Positions 8,630-16,054 are shown, counted from the first letter of the stretch. The stretch is DNA of 64,000 nt from Rhynchopus sp. YZ270_cl-10 (GCA_964035575.1 OZ037899.1:62001-126000); one strand, 5' to 3'. Notes: generated by a model not told the origin, from the sequence alone. Translations and numbers: made by a program.

Positions 8630-9930
8630 CCCTAGCAAATCCTTAAGGAAATGTGAATTCTGGATCCTTAAGGAATTCCCAGCCATTCCAGAATGTACTT
8701 GCATCTGAGAAAAGTGCACTTTTTGGTTTTTAACGAAAAAGTGCACTTTTCTGAGATGCAAGCACATTCTGGAATGGCTGGGAAATCCTGAGCAATCCAG
8801 AATTCACTTTTCCCCTAACAAATCCTTAAGGAAAAGTGAATTCTGGATCCTTAAGGATTTCCCAGCCATTCCAGAATGTGCTTGCATCTCAGAAAAGGAC
8901 ACTTTTTGGTTTTTAACGAAAAAGTGCACTTTTCTGATATGCAAGCACATTCTGGAATGGCTGGGAAATCCTGAGCAATCCAGAATTCACTTTTCCCCTA
9001 ACAAATCCTTAAGGAAAAGTGAATTCTGGATCCTTAAGGAATTCCCAGCCATTCCAGAATGTGCTTGCATCTGAGAAAAGTGCACTTTTTCGTTAAAAAC
9101 CAAAAAGTGTCCTTTTCTGAGATGCAAGCACATTCTGGAATGGCTGGGAAATCCTGAGCAATCCAGAATTCACTTTTCCCCTAACAAATCCTTAAGGAAA
9201 AGTGAATTCTGGATCCTTAAGGATTTCCCAGCCATTCCAGAATGTGCTTGCATCTGAGAAAAGTGCACTTTTTCGTTAAAAACCAAAAAGTGTCCTTTTC
9301 TGAGATGCAAGCACATTCTGGAATGGCTGGGAAATCCTGAGCAATCCAGAATTCACTTTTCCCCTAACAAATCCTTAAGGAAAAGTGAATTCTGGATCCT
9401 TAAGGATTTCCCAGCCATTCCAGAATGTGCTTGCATCTCAGAAAAGGACACTTTTTGGTTTTTAACGAAAAAGTGCACTTTTCTGAGATGCAAGCACATT
9501 CTGGAATGGCTGGGAAATCCTGAGCAATCCAGAATTCACTTTTCCCCTAACAAATCCTTAAGGAAAAGTGAATTCTGGATCCTTAAGGATTTCCCAGCCA
9601 TTCCAGAATGTGCTTGCATCTGAGAAAAGTGCACTTTTTCGTTAAAAACCAAAAAGTGTCCTTTTCTGAGATGCAAGCACATTCTGGAATGGCTGGGAAA
9701 TCCTGAGCAATCCAGAATTCACTTTTCCCCTAACAAATCCTTAAGGAAAAGTGAATTCTGGATCCTTAAGGATTTCCCAGCCATTCCAGAATGTACTTGC
9801 ATCTCGGAAAAGGGCACTTTTTGGTTTGAAACGAAAAAGTGCCCTTTTCTGAGATGCAAGCACATTCTGGAATGGCTGGGAAATCCTGAGCAATCCAGAA
9901 TTCACTTTTCCCCTAACAAATCCTTAAGGA
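8630..9930. repeat. 183-bp palindromic tandem array inside element 1
   Basis: CCCCTAACAAATCCTTAAGG starts near 8813, 8995, 9178, 9361, 9544, 9727 and 9910, with a variant at 8631. Each unit is itself a near-perfect inverted repeat centred on a GTTAAAAACC/GGTTTTTAAC turn, with arms carrying AAAAGTGCAC, AGCACATTCTGGAATGGCTG and GAATTCACTTTTCC. Units differ by a few bases (GCAC versus GTCC; CTGAG versus CTCAG). Confidence 0.93.
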
Positions 9931-9949
9931 TTCATTGGTGGAAACAAAA

Positions 9950-10030
9950 ACTGCTCCCTCAGGGGTTTGAACCTCCAACCAATAAGAATCCACACTGTAA
10001 GGGACCTGTGTGGTACCCACTAGGACACTA
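9950..10030 (-). other. tRNA-like A/B-box module in element 1
   Basis: Read on the minus strand, GTGTCCTAGTGGGTACC resembles a tRNA A box and GGTTCAAACCCC is a good B box, with a long variable-arm-like stretch between them. No clean cloverleaf closes, so it is not a host tRNA gene. A matching module lies in element 2 at 60079-60157. Confidence 0.65.
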
Positions 10031-10061
10031 TGTCTTCCATAAGGATTTTCACTAAGGAGGA

Positions 10062-10138
10062 CTAAGTGTCCTAGTGTGTAGCACGCAGGTTCCACACATA
10101 AGAGTTTCTTCGGTGTTGGAGGTTCAAACCCCAGAACC
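10062..10138 (+). other. tRNA-like A/B-box module, second arm, element 1
   Basis: AGTGTCCTAGTGTGTAGCAC (A-box-like) and GGTTCAAACCCC (B box, 10121-10132) lie in the opposite orientation to the module at 9950-10030. The two form an inverted pair about 30 bp apart. Confidence 0.6.
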
Positions 10139-10185
10139 CGAAAAGTGAATTATGGATCTAAGGTTGTCTGCCTGGTTTGTTTTAA

Positions 10186-10735
10186 CTGGCTGTTGGGTGC
10201 GGGTGTTCGGGAACCTGCTGGTTCTAAGTTGCGTTATCTGGCTGGTGGTTGTGCGGGTTTGCGGGTTGACGGGTGCGCGGGTTTGCGGTCCTTAGCTGGT
10301 TCGTGTGGTTGTGCGGGTGTGCGGGGTTCTGGAAGCGTTATCTGGCTGGTGTGGTTGTGCGGGTGTGCGGGAACCTGCTGGTTCTAGGTTGCGTTATCTG
10401 GCTGGTGGTTGTGCGGGTTTGCGGGTTGACGGGTGCGCGGGTTTGCGGTCCTTAGCTGGTTCGTGTGGTTGTGCGGGTGTGCGGGGTTCTGGAAGCGTTA
10501 TCTGGCTGGTGTGGTTGTGCGGGTGTGCGGGAACCTGCTGGTTCTAGGTTGCGTTATCTGGCTGGTGGTTGTGCGGGTTTGCGGGTTGACGGGTGCGCGG
10601 GTTTGCGGTCCTTAGCTGGTTCGTGTGGTTGTGCGGGTGTGCGGGGTTCTGGCAGCGTTATCTGGCTGGTGTGGTTGTGCGGGTGTGCGGGAACCTGCAG
10701 GTTCTAGGTTGTGTTATCTGGCTGGTGTAGGTTAC
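10186..10735. repeat. G-rich 160-bp tandem repeat in element 1
   Basis: About 3.4 copies of a 160-bp unit made from words such as GGTTGTGCGGGTGTGCGGG and GCGTTATCTGGCTGGTG. The plus strand is strongly G-rich and C-poor. The same repeat lies inverted in element 2 (59755-60065). Open frames through it reflect the repeat, not a gene. Confidence 0.9.
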
Positions 10736-11033
10736 ATTTTTTGTCATTTTCAGGTGAGACAAAGTTTTGGCGTGAAAAATTTTCTCAAAAATCTTGTTCT
10801 GTGAAAAAAAATTTTTTTTTGTGTAGAAAAATTTTTTTTGGCCTGTAAGTGGGTCAAGTCTGGATCCGTCCAGAATGTGCTTGGTTTTCGTTTCCAGAAT
10901 GTGCTTGGTTGCGTCCGAATGTACTTGATAGTCGCCCTAAACCTGGCGCCTTAGACCGCTCGGCCATCTCGCCTTCCCAGTTTTTTATGACTTTTGCAAA
11001 GAACAGAAAATGGTTTGAGAAGGGAAAAAAGTC

Positions 11034-11105
11034 TCCTCCTGTTGGGTTCGAACCAACGACCTGCAGGTTAACAGCCTGACGCGCTACCGACTGCGCCAAG
11101 GAGGA
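11034..11105 (-). tRNA. tRNA-Asn(GUU), second gene
   Basis: The same body as the Asn gene at 2645-2716, with loop CTGTTAA. A T6 run follows on the minus strand. Confidence 0.96.
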
Positions 11106-11194
11106 CCTGACAAGTGTGCTTTTTGTGTTTTGCACAATCTTGAAAACAAAACAAAATGGATGGATTGAAAATGAAAAAGAAAAAGAACAACAAG

Positions 11195-11276
11195 TGACGA
11201 GAGTGGGGTTTGAACCCACGCCCCCGAAGGGACCAGGGCCTTAACCTGGCGCCTTAGACCACTCGGCCATCTCGCC
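11195..11276 (-). tRNA. tRNA-Leu(AAG)
   Basis: A type II tRNA with a long variable arm and loop TTAAGGC in CCAGG/CCTGG. The acceptor is GGCGAGA/TCTCGTC with discriminator A. A T5 run follows on the minus strand. Confidence 0.97.
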
Positions 11277-11370
11277 TTCAATAAAAGCCAACAAGAATAT
11301 GAAAGTGGGAATGTGTTTCAAACAGTCATAGAGGAGAATAACAAGGGACGAAACGGAGAAAAAGGAAAGT

Positions 11371-11441
11371 TCTCCTACGCGGATTCGAACCGCGGTCGCG
11401 AGATTCAGAGTCTCGAGTGCTAACCACTACACCATAGGAGA
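11371..11441 (-). tRNA. tRNA-Gln(CUG)
   Basis: The loop CTCTGAA in CGAGA/TCTCG reads CUG. The acceptor TCTCCTA/TAGGAGA is perfect. A T5 run follows on the minus strand. Confidence 0.97.
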
Positions 11442-11533
11442 TACAATTCTGTCGCTTCCTTCTTTTTCTTTGGTACCAAAAAGAATCGAGATCTGGAAAT
11501 ATCACAACAGTGTTTCCAAGCCAAAAAATGTTT

Positions 11534-11605
11534 GGAGATTGAGGGTATCGATCCCTCTACCTCTCGCATGCTGAGCGAGCGCTCTACCATTTGAGCTAAA
11601 CCCCC
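11534..11605 (-). tRNA. tRNA-Ala(AGC), C33
   Basis: The loop TCAGCAT in CTCGC/GCGAG has anticodon AGC and C33. Unlike the other two Ala genes the acceptor GGGGGTT/AATCTCC closes fully, with the Ala pair G3-U70. A T6 run follows on the minus strand. Confidence 0.94.
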
Positions 11606-11707
11606 TTACATTTCTTAAACGAATCTTTACAAGGTGGGGATGGAATTCAAAACCAAAAAGGGAGAAGTAACACTCAAGAGAAAATCTGGTCTTGAAACAA
11701 AAAGAGA

Positions 11708-11778
11708 GGGCACACCCGGGTTCGAACCAGGGACCGTTCGGACTGCAGCCGAATGCTCTACCACTGAGCTATATACCC
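11708..11778 (-). tRNA. tRNA-Cys(GCA)
   Basis: The loop CTGCAGT in TTCGG/CCGAA reads GCA. The acceptor GGGTATA/TGTGCCC closes with G-U pairs. It is the only Cys gene in the window. Unit B breaks away from unit A just before it (about 38977) and lacks it. A T5 run follows on the minus strand. Confidence 0.96.
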
Positions 11779-11861
11779 TTCAATAATCATGCTTTGCGCT
11801 GAATACTATCAGTTCACTTTTCAACCAACTTCTGTGTGTTACACCACAAATAAGGAAAAAA

Positions 11862-11980
11862 GGATTCAAGCACCCGGACTTCCCAGCTGGTCACCCACGC
11901 CAGTACTATCCAGGCCTGCTGGTGCTTAACTTCTCAAATCAGGCGGGATGAGGTGTATTCACCAGAGTATGGCCGAATCC
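11862..11980 (-). rRNA. 5S ribosomal RNA
   Basis: A full 119-nt 5S sequence on the minus strand. It starts GGATTCGGCCATACT, carries AATACACCTCATCCCGCC, the internal promoter region GAAGTTAAGCACCAGCAGGC, and ends GGTGCTTGAATCC. T6 follows. The start is set by pairing of GGATTC with GAATCC. Its 5' flank shares about 70 bp with the next 5S gene, so the pair arose by local duplication. Confidence 0.97.
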
Positions 11981-12199
11981 AATAATGGGTCTGGGTGGAA
12001 AACCTTTGAAGAGCTTTTTATTTCTGAGCTTGTTTTTGCTTCACTTGTGCAAAAGTGTCTTGGGTGTTGCATGGTACAGGAAACTTTATTTGTCTCCCCT
12101 GTTCCGCTGCACTCTGCATTAGGTCATTTCACCTAAAATAAGGCCAGTTTGCGATCTTCTTGGAGTATCTTGGTGTCCAGTACAGTGTTTCTGGCATTG

Positions 12200-12511
12200 T
12201 GGACTTGCATGTTGTACAGGGCAACTGCCTGGGAATTAGTCCCACTTCTTGCAACAGTTTAGCTATTTCGGCATCCCCAGCGCGCATGATATTAAGCACA
12301 GGAGAATTTTTGGCTGCAGGTGCGCACGTCCCTTCTGGGGAGTATGGATGCCTCTTCCTCAGTTTTTGTTGTGCATTTTTGCACCTTTGCGCTCATCTCC
12401 ATCTCACCAAAGGTGAAATTGTGAATGCTGTCATGCAGCATTCACATTCCAGCATGCTCCTGTAGGCTGAAGCACCGTCGGTGGTGTAGTCTCCCCTCAT
12501 TTCTGCTCTCT
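12200..12511 (-). ncRNA. Putative Pol III RNA downstream of a 36-bp element, unassigned
   Basis: A good copy of the 36-bp element at 12536-12571 predicts a minus-strand start near 12511 by the 23-nt rule that fits U6, SRP RNA and the other unassigned RNA. The sequence has hairpin potential (GTGAATGCTG with CAGCATTCAC). No family signature was recognised and no T5 run ends it nearby, so the 3' end is a guess. It could be an RNase P or MRP RNA, a U3-like RNA, or a stray promoter. Confidence 0.35.
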
Positions 12512-12535
12512 GGATAGTGCAACAAACACAGGGAT

Positions 12536-12571
12536 ACAAGACAGGGTTGTCTTGTTGGAGGTGGGTCAGGG
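12536..12571 (-). promoter_or_regulatory. 36-bp Pol III-type upstream element
   Basis: It matches the U6/SRP element: ACAAGACAGGGTTGTCTTGT followed by TGGAGGTGGGTCAGGG on the plus strand. It points leftward. Confidence 0.75.
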
Positions 12572-12617
12572 TCTGGATGTCCTAAAACCACACACCAACA
12601 CGGAAGAAAAGCAAAAA

Positions 12618-12736
12618 GGATTCAAGCACCCGGACTTCCCAGCTGGTCACCCACGCCAGTACTATCCAGGCCTGCTGGTGCTTAACTTCTCAAATCAGGC
12701 GGGATGAGGTGTATTCACCAGAGTATGGCCGAATCC
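12618..12736 (-). rRNA. 5S ribosomal RNA
   Basis: An identical 119-nt 5S body to the gene at 11862. It is followed on the minus strand by A/T-rich sequence without a long T run (GGAATCC side reads CTTTTTGC). The upstream word CAGTATTGG is shared with the plus-strand 5S gene at 27467. Confidence 0.96.
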
Positions 12737-13016
12737 AATACTGAGTCAGGTTCGAAAACCTTTGAAGAGCTTTTTATTTCTGACCTTGTTTTTGCTTCGG
12801 TTGTGAAAACCGGTTTGTGGGTCAGCAGGTTTAACAAGTTTGGCCAGTCCTTAGCACAGCACTTAGTGCGCTGCACTACTGCATCGGAGCAGGTGCCTGT
12901 GTGCTCACAGGTCACCACTCAGTGGTCGATCCCTCTAGACCAGTGTGCTGGGTTTACTGGGTTTACTGGGTAACATGATGGTTTGTGTGATCACGTTTGT
13001 TTTGGTTTGTTTGTTT
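12737..13016. other. Intergenic spacer, no gene assigned
   Basis: The first ~100 bp repeats the 5S upstream flank seen at 11981-12080. The rest has local hairpin words such as GCACAGCACTTAGTGCGCTG. I see no gene. Confidence 0.5.
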
Positions 13017-13021
13017 AAAAA

Positions 13022-13176
13022 GGCGGGTTTGTGCAAAGCACAGCACCGCCGCTGTCAAAAATTTCACTGTGCAAGCCAGCCGAAGCTAGTGCCACCAGTA
13101 TCCCCTGCGCAGTGCAATGCAAGGGCCACTGGTGTGTCGACGCCCTTGTTGATCAGGTCAGACACCAGTAAGGTAT
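13022..13176 (-). ncRNA. U1 spliceosomal RNA
   Basis: The minus strand gives a stem-loop I core CTGATCAACAAGGGC, the stem-loop II loop CATTGCACTG, the Sm site GAAATTTTTGAC and a GC-rich 3' stem before T5 (13017-13021). These identify U1, which recognises 5' splice sites. The 5' end reads ATACCTTACTGG instead of the usual ATACTTACCTG. The GCTTCCC element at 13224-13230 would predict a start near 13183, seven bases upstream. Unit B has no copy. Confidence 0.85.
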
Positions 13177-13223
13177 GTAACCTCTAGCTGAGTTTAACAA
13201 CATGCGAAACTCCAACACCTTCA

Positions 13224-13230
13224 GGGAAGC
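13224..13230 (-). promoter_or_regulatory. GCTTCCC upstream element of U1
   Basis: GCTTCCCTGA on the minus strand, 54 nt before the ATACC start or 47 nt before 13183. It matches the SL and snRNA elements. Confidence 0.6.
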
Positions 13231-13254
13231 GTAGTGGTTGTCAAGACTTAAAAA

Positions 13255-13370
13255 CAGATGAGACACAAAGGCCCCTTCAAAAATTATGCTTTCACATAGT
13301 GGCTCTTACCCACGGTCATCTTTAGTAAAAGGCGAAAGATGAGTTCGATATGGGCAAGAACCGTGATATG
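13255..13370 (-). ncRNA. U5 spliceosomal RNA
   Basis: The invariant loop CATCTTTCGCCTTTTACTAA is present. A long stem pairs GGTTCTTGCCCA with TGGGTAAGAGCC around it. The Sm site ATAATTTTTGA and a short 3' stem follow, and T5 ends the gene (13250-13254). U5 holds the exon ends during splicing, including trans-splicing of the SL. The start at 13370 lies 47 nt from the upstream element. Length is 116 nt. Unit B lacks it. Confidence 0.92.
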
Positions 13371-13410
13371 GCTCTGTTTTGTTCTATTGCTGTATGCACT
13401 TTGCTACACA

Positions 13411-13417
13411 TGGAAGC
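13411..13417 (-). promoter_or_regulatory. Upstream element of U5 (GCTTCCA)
   Basis: GCTTCCATGT on the minus strand, 47 nt before the U5 start, the same spacing as in the SL genes. Confidence 0.65.
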
Positions 13418-13842
13418 ATGTTGAGAGCGAGGATAGTGTGGTAACTTCTTGATTGATCAAGATGTCCTTGAAGGTGAAAAAAGTAATGTGAAGCCTTTTT
13501 TGAGGTTTTTCTTAAAAACAAGCTGTAAGTGGAAGGGCTGTGCCTGGTACTCTTCCCTGCGCCATACAGGGGAGAGACAAAACAATACAAGAAGTATGTG
13601 ACAATCATCGCAAGTGCTCATGCTGCACATGCCCAACCTATGTCATCATCCAGCTTTGGTCTTGTGCCGAAGAAAACAATCTTCAACACGAATGCACTCA
13701 AAAACAGATCCTGTGTAGAGTACAGTCTTGCCCTTGTTTGTTCCACCTATCGGCTGCACAGATGTCTACAGGGAGGCACATTGGTGGTGGTAGTTCTGGT
13801 GTGTTAGCTTTACGTGGTGTCTTTATGTTACCACCCCAACAC
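13418..13842. other. Intergenic spacer between divergent U5 and U4
   Basis: No recognised gene. A TCTTCCCTGC word at 13551 resembles the upstream element and would point to a plus-strand start near 13598, but no RNA family was recognised there. Confidence 0.4.
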
Positions 13843-13862
13843 GCTTCCCTGTTGACATAGCT
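13843..13862 (+). promoter_or_regulatory. GCTTCCC upstream element of U4
   Basis: GCTTCCCTGTTGACATAGCT starts 48 nt before the U4 5' end. Confidence 0.7.
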
Positions 13863-13890
13863 TTGTGACACGACTGGGAGAAAAGGAGGT

Positions 13891-14032
13891 ATTCTTGCGC
13901 TCGGGATAATTCCATAAGCAATGACCAAATAGGGACGCTGTGGAGAGATTGCTGGTTGAAAACTACCCAATTCCCGCCATGGGCCGCTTCGGCGTTGCCA
14001 CATTGGCAATTTGTGTAGCTGCTTCGGCGGCC
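13891..14032 (+). ncRNA. U4 spliceosomal RNA
   Basis: The 5' ATTCTTGCGCTCGGG, GCAATGACC, GATTGCTGGTTGAAAAC and the later CATTGGCAATTTGTG follow the U4 plan. TGCTGGT can pair with ATTAGCA of the U6 gene here, using two G-U pairs. The 3' hairpin has a TTCG loop and T5 follows. The Sm site AATTTGTG is weaker than usual. Length is about 142 nt. U4 carries U6 into the spliceosome as a paired particle. Unit B lacks it. Confidence 0.88.
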
Positions 14033-14065
14033 TTGTTTTTACTACGATTGATCATCACCTTCGCT

Positions 14066-14090
14066 CACTTCCCTGTGACATGGGTGTGTA
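14066..14090 (+). promoter_or_regulatory. Orphan upstream-element copy
   Basis: CACTTCCCTGTGACATGGGT repeats the U2 upstream element 68 bp further upstream, in a ~65-bp tandem duplication (14046-14175). No gene starts at the expected distance. Confidence 0.5.
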
Positions 14091-14134
14091 ATCTGTTTGC
14101 CTTGTTGTTTCCTAGTAATATTGATCATCATCAT

Positions 14135-14154
14135 GCTTCCCTGTACATGGGTGT
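14135..14154 (+). promoter_or_regulatory. GCTTCCC upstream element of U2
   Basis: GCTTCCCTGTACATGGGTGT starts exactly 48 nt before the U2 5' end. Confidence 0.75.
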
Positions 14155-14182
14155 CGAATTTGGTATGGACTAAAAAGAAGTC

Positions 14183-15203
14183 ATACCTTCTCGGCCTTTT
14201 GGCTAAGATCAAGTGTATTTGAGTTGACGGTCTTGAAAACACTTCGCTGGCTGGTGTGTCAACCGGTATGTGTATGGTTTGCACGTAACGCTCTACGTAT
14301 ACGATACACACAACGCTATGCATAAGCGATACACGGTTCGTGTGCAGCGTAACGCATGCAACGCAACGCAACCGATGTGTACGTAGCGATCTGTACGAAA
14401 GCATGCTACGGGTTTAACGCCATCGCGTTAACGCAACACCTGCGCCGCTGTGACACTTCGCTGGCTCGTGTGGTTGTGATAACGGAACGGTCTACACGTG
14501 CGTTACACACAACGGTCTTCGTATACGATACACACAACGCTATGTATATGCGATACGCGCGTTAACCGCAGCGGGTGGTTACCAAACGCAGCCCACCTAC
14601 GGTGGGCTGCTGCAACTCGTGCCGTGTGTGGTCCATGCATGGTTCTCACACCGCGCTGGCACGTTTCCCAAGCCGCAAACACGTTTACCTGTCTGAAAAA
14701 CCGGGTTTTTGGCCAAAACGCCTGTTTTGCCTGTAGAACCCTGTAGAAGCCTTAAGAAACACGTGTATAAAAGGGGTACTCGTGACACCCTGGTGTCAGG
14801 GTCTCTAACGGTTTAACGCTTCGCTGAGCCTATACACCCCCCAAAAAGTGTCCGATCTTTCCAAAGAAAAAGTTTTTTCGGCTGTGCGAAGCTTCTACAC
14901 CCTCTAAAAAAAACCGGTTTTTGGTCGGATCCAGCAGGGGGGGGTGAGACTGAAGGGGTTAGAGGAGGATAGAGGAGGACTGAGGGGGTTAGACCGGGGT
15001 GGCGAGAAAAGCAACCTTTAAAAACTAGAAAACACAAGTGTTTTCTAGAATTATCTGTTCTTATCAGCTTAATATCTGATACAGTGCCTTGTGCACTGAT
15101 GATATTAACGCAATTTCTCATTGGGGTGACGGGTCGCCAGGGCAACCTGGTCCGTTCACACATGTTGCCCTGGAGCTGCACAACATCCAGGAGTGGCATA
15201 CCC
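14183..15203 (+). ncRNA. U2 spliceosomal RNA gene split by an 834-bp insertion
   Basis: The 5' part (14183-14217) carries TCTCGGCCTTTTGGCTAAGA and stops after AAGTGTA. The 3' part (15052-15203) resumes with TATCTGTTCTTATCAGC. It has an intact stem-loop IIb (CAGTGC/GCACTG), the Sm-like CAATTTCTC, and stems III and IV with GCTGCAC in the loop. T6 follows. The two parts add up to about 187 nt, the normal U2 length. The break falls inside the branch-site recognition sequence, and no obvious join restores GTAGTA. It could be an intron-bearing gene or a disrupted copy. Confidence 0.85.
14218..15051 (+). other. Insertion within U2 (intron or mobile sequence)
   Basis: 834 bp with higher GC than the surroundings. 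It repeats CACTTCGCTGGCT (14240, 14455) and GTATACGATACACACAACGC (14297, 14522). A CAAGTGT direct repeat borders it (14210-14216, 15036-15042). A TATAAAAG word lies at 14764. The right edge has the palindrome CTAGAAAACACAAGTG. A possible splice pair is GTATTT (14214) with TTTTCTAG (ending at 15048), giving an altered U2 sequence. Confidence 0.55.
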
Positions 15204-15211
15204 TCTTTTTT

Positions 15212-15482
15212 AACAAAACAAAAACAAACACACAAAGGCAACATATCATACATACCATACATACCATACATACACAGTGGTTACCGGTAAGGGTTATTAA
15301 AAACAGAGGTCGGAGCGAGCCTCTCAATGTCAGAGGCTTCAAAGCATTTCACGAGAAAACTCGCCCCTGTCCTTCTTCATCACTATCACTTGACCGAACA
15401 CTCCCCACAAGGAAGCCTGTAAAAGGTGATGCTTTTTCAGGCAACAACACAGACACAGGGGGGGTACTGGGTGGGGTAATAT
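15212..15482. other. Spacer with CATAC microsatellite
   Basis: A CATACCATACATAC microsatellite lies near 15248-15275. Otherwise no gene is seen between U2 and the unassigned RNA. Confidence 0.5.
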
Positions 15483-15488
15483 AAAAAA

Positions 15489-15810
15489 GGGTGCTTGCGT
15501 TGTGTGCTGGATCGGGACCACCAGTAAACTGGCAGCCCCACATCCAGTTCTAATATTTGAAGTGTGAAATAGAACGCAGTCAGAATTAGTGTTACACGCT
15601 AATGTAAGAATAATCATCATGGGTAATATTCTGTACGAACGTACGGGATTTACATCATATGAAAGTGGTTCCGCCTTGGGCCATATCAGGCCCACAGCAG
15701 GACACATCATAAAAATTGTAAAGAATTTTCTGATAAGAAAGGTCTTTTCAAGTTTTAGCTGTTGCTGAACGAGTTGTTTGGTTTCGAAGTAGCACACTAA
15801 CTTAGCACCC
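15489..15810 (-). ncRNA. Unassigned Pol III RNA A, minus-strand copy
   Basis: About 322 nt. It starts GGGTGCTAAG 23 nt from a 36-bp element and ends AAGCACCC followed by T6. The ends can pair over about 20 nt. A diverged second copy lies at 26371-26700. The two differ inside but keep hairpins: GTAC..GTAC after CCC, GGGCC..GGCC(C/U), and CCAGTTTACTGG. I do not recognise the family. RNase P, RNase MRP or a telomerase-type RNA are possible but unproven. Confidence 0.7.
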
Positions 15811-15833
15811 AAACATAGGGAGAGTATGGGAAA

Positions 15834-15869
15834 ACAAGACAGGGTTGTCTTGTTGGAGGTGGGTCAGGG
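15834..15869 (-). promoter_or_regulatory. 36-bp upstream element of RNA A
   Basis: It contains ACAAGACAGGGTTGTCTTGT. It ends 23 nt before the RNA A start at 15810. Confidence 0.8.
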
Positions 15870-15935
15870 TGACACACACACCTGTGCACTTTGTACATGC
15901 ATCATATGTGTGAATGTTTTTTCTCATGGTGACGT

Positions 15936-16054
15936 AAAAAAGGCCAGTCTCTTTCGAGGCTGGCCATGTTTGACAAAGTTGTGTGAGAAGAATATAATCT
16001 TCATGCTTCCATACCAATGAAGTACAGAAACTGTAGCTTTAGAAATCGTTGGTT
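15936..16054 (-). ncRNA. Spliced-leader RNA gene a
   Basis: The exon (16015-16054) starts AACCAACGAT and ends TACTTCATTG, then GTATGG. The intron part ends in a GGCCAG hairpin and T6. SL RNA donates its exon by trans-splicing to the 5' ends of mRNAs. The upstream element is degenerate here (GTTTACC at 16095-16101 in place of GCTTCCC). In unit B only the first ~14 nt of the exon survive, at 42881-42894. Confidence 0.9.

Larger units (their letters stand above)
8168..10936. mobile_element. Foldback element 1 inserted in tRNA-Leu(UAG)
   Basis: The element is 2769 bp. Its ends are GGCCATATTCCAGTACAG and, on the other strand, GGCGACTATCAAGTACA. It is flanked by the 8-bp duplication CTAAACCT (8160-8167, 10937-10944). 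In order it holds: a GCACATTCTGG-word terminal region with its own hairpin; about seven 183-bp palindromic units (about 8630-9930); an inverted pair of tRNA-like modules (9950-10138); a G-rich 160-bp repeat (10186-10735); an AT-rich unique segment; and the right end. No transposase is seen, so it is non-autonomous. An 8-bp duplication is what hAT and P elements make, but the ends do not look like a known family. Confidence 0.88.
8115..10973 (-). pseudogene. tRNA-Leu(UAG) interrupted by a 2.77-kb element
   Basis: The 3' part (8115-8167) and the 5' part (10937-10973) together match the intact unit B gene at 38164-38245. The break lies in the anticodon arm: the duplicated 8 bp read AGGTTTAG in the tRNA sense. 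The element separates the A box from the B box, so this copy should not give a mature tRNA. Confidence 0.95.

Noticed and set aside
8630-9930. CRISPR-like regular repeats
   Set aside because: Units are 182-183 bp palindromes with no unique spacers, and the genome is eukaryotic.
10145-10707. Overlapping 60-80 codon frames rich in Cys, Gly and Val
   Set aside because: They repeat with the 160-bp G-rich unit in several frames and have no start or context of a gene.
12133-12370. Minus-strand frame with a CTTCKSTM-like zinc-knuckle pattern that resembles the start of an IS1595/Merlin transposase
   Set aside because: Only about 65 residues, no catalytic part follows, and the region lies downstream of a Pol III-type promoter element. 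The resemblance is too weak to call.
14762-14770. TATAAAAG in the U2 insertion as the promoter of a separate gene
   Set aside because: No RNA or protein gene is recognisable downstream within the insertion, so a chance match is as likely.
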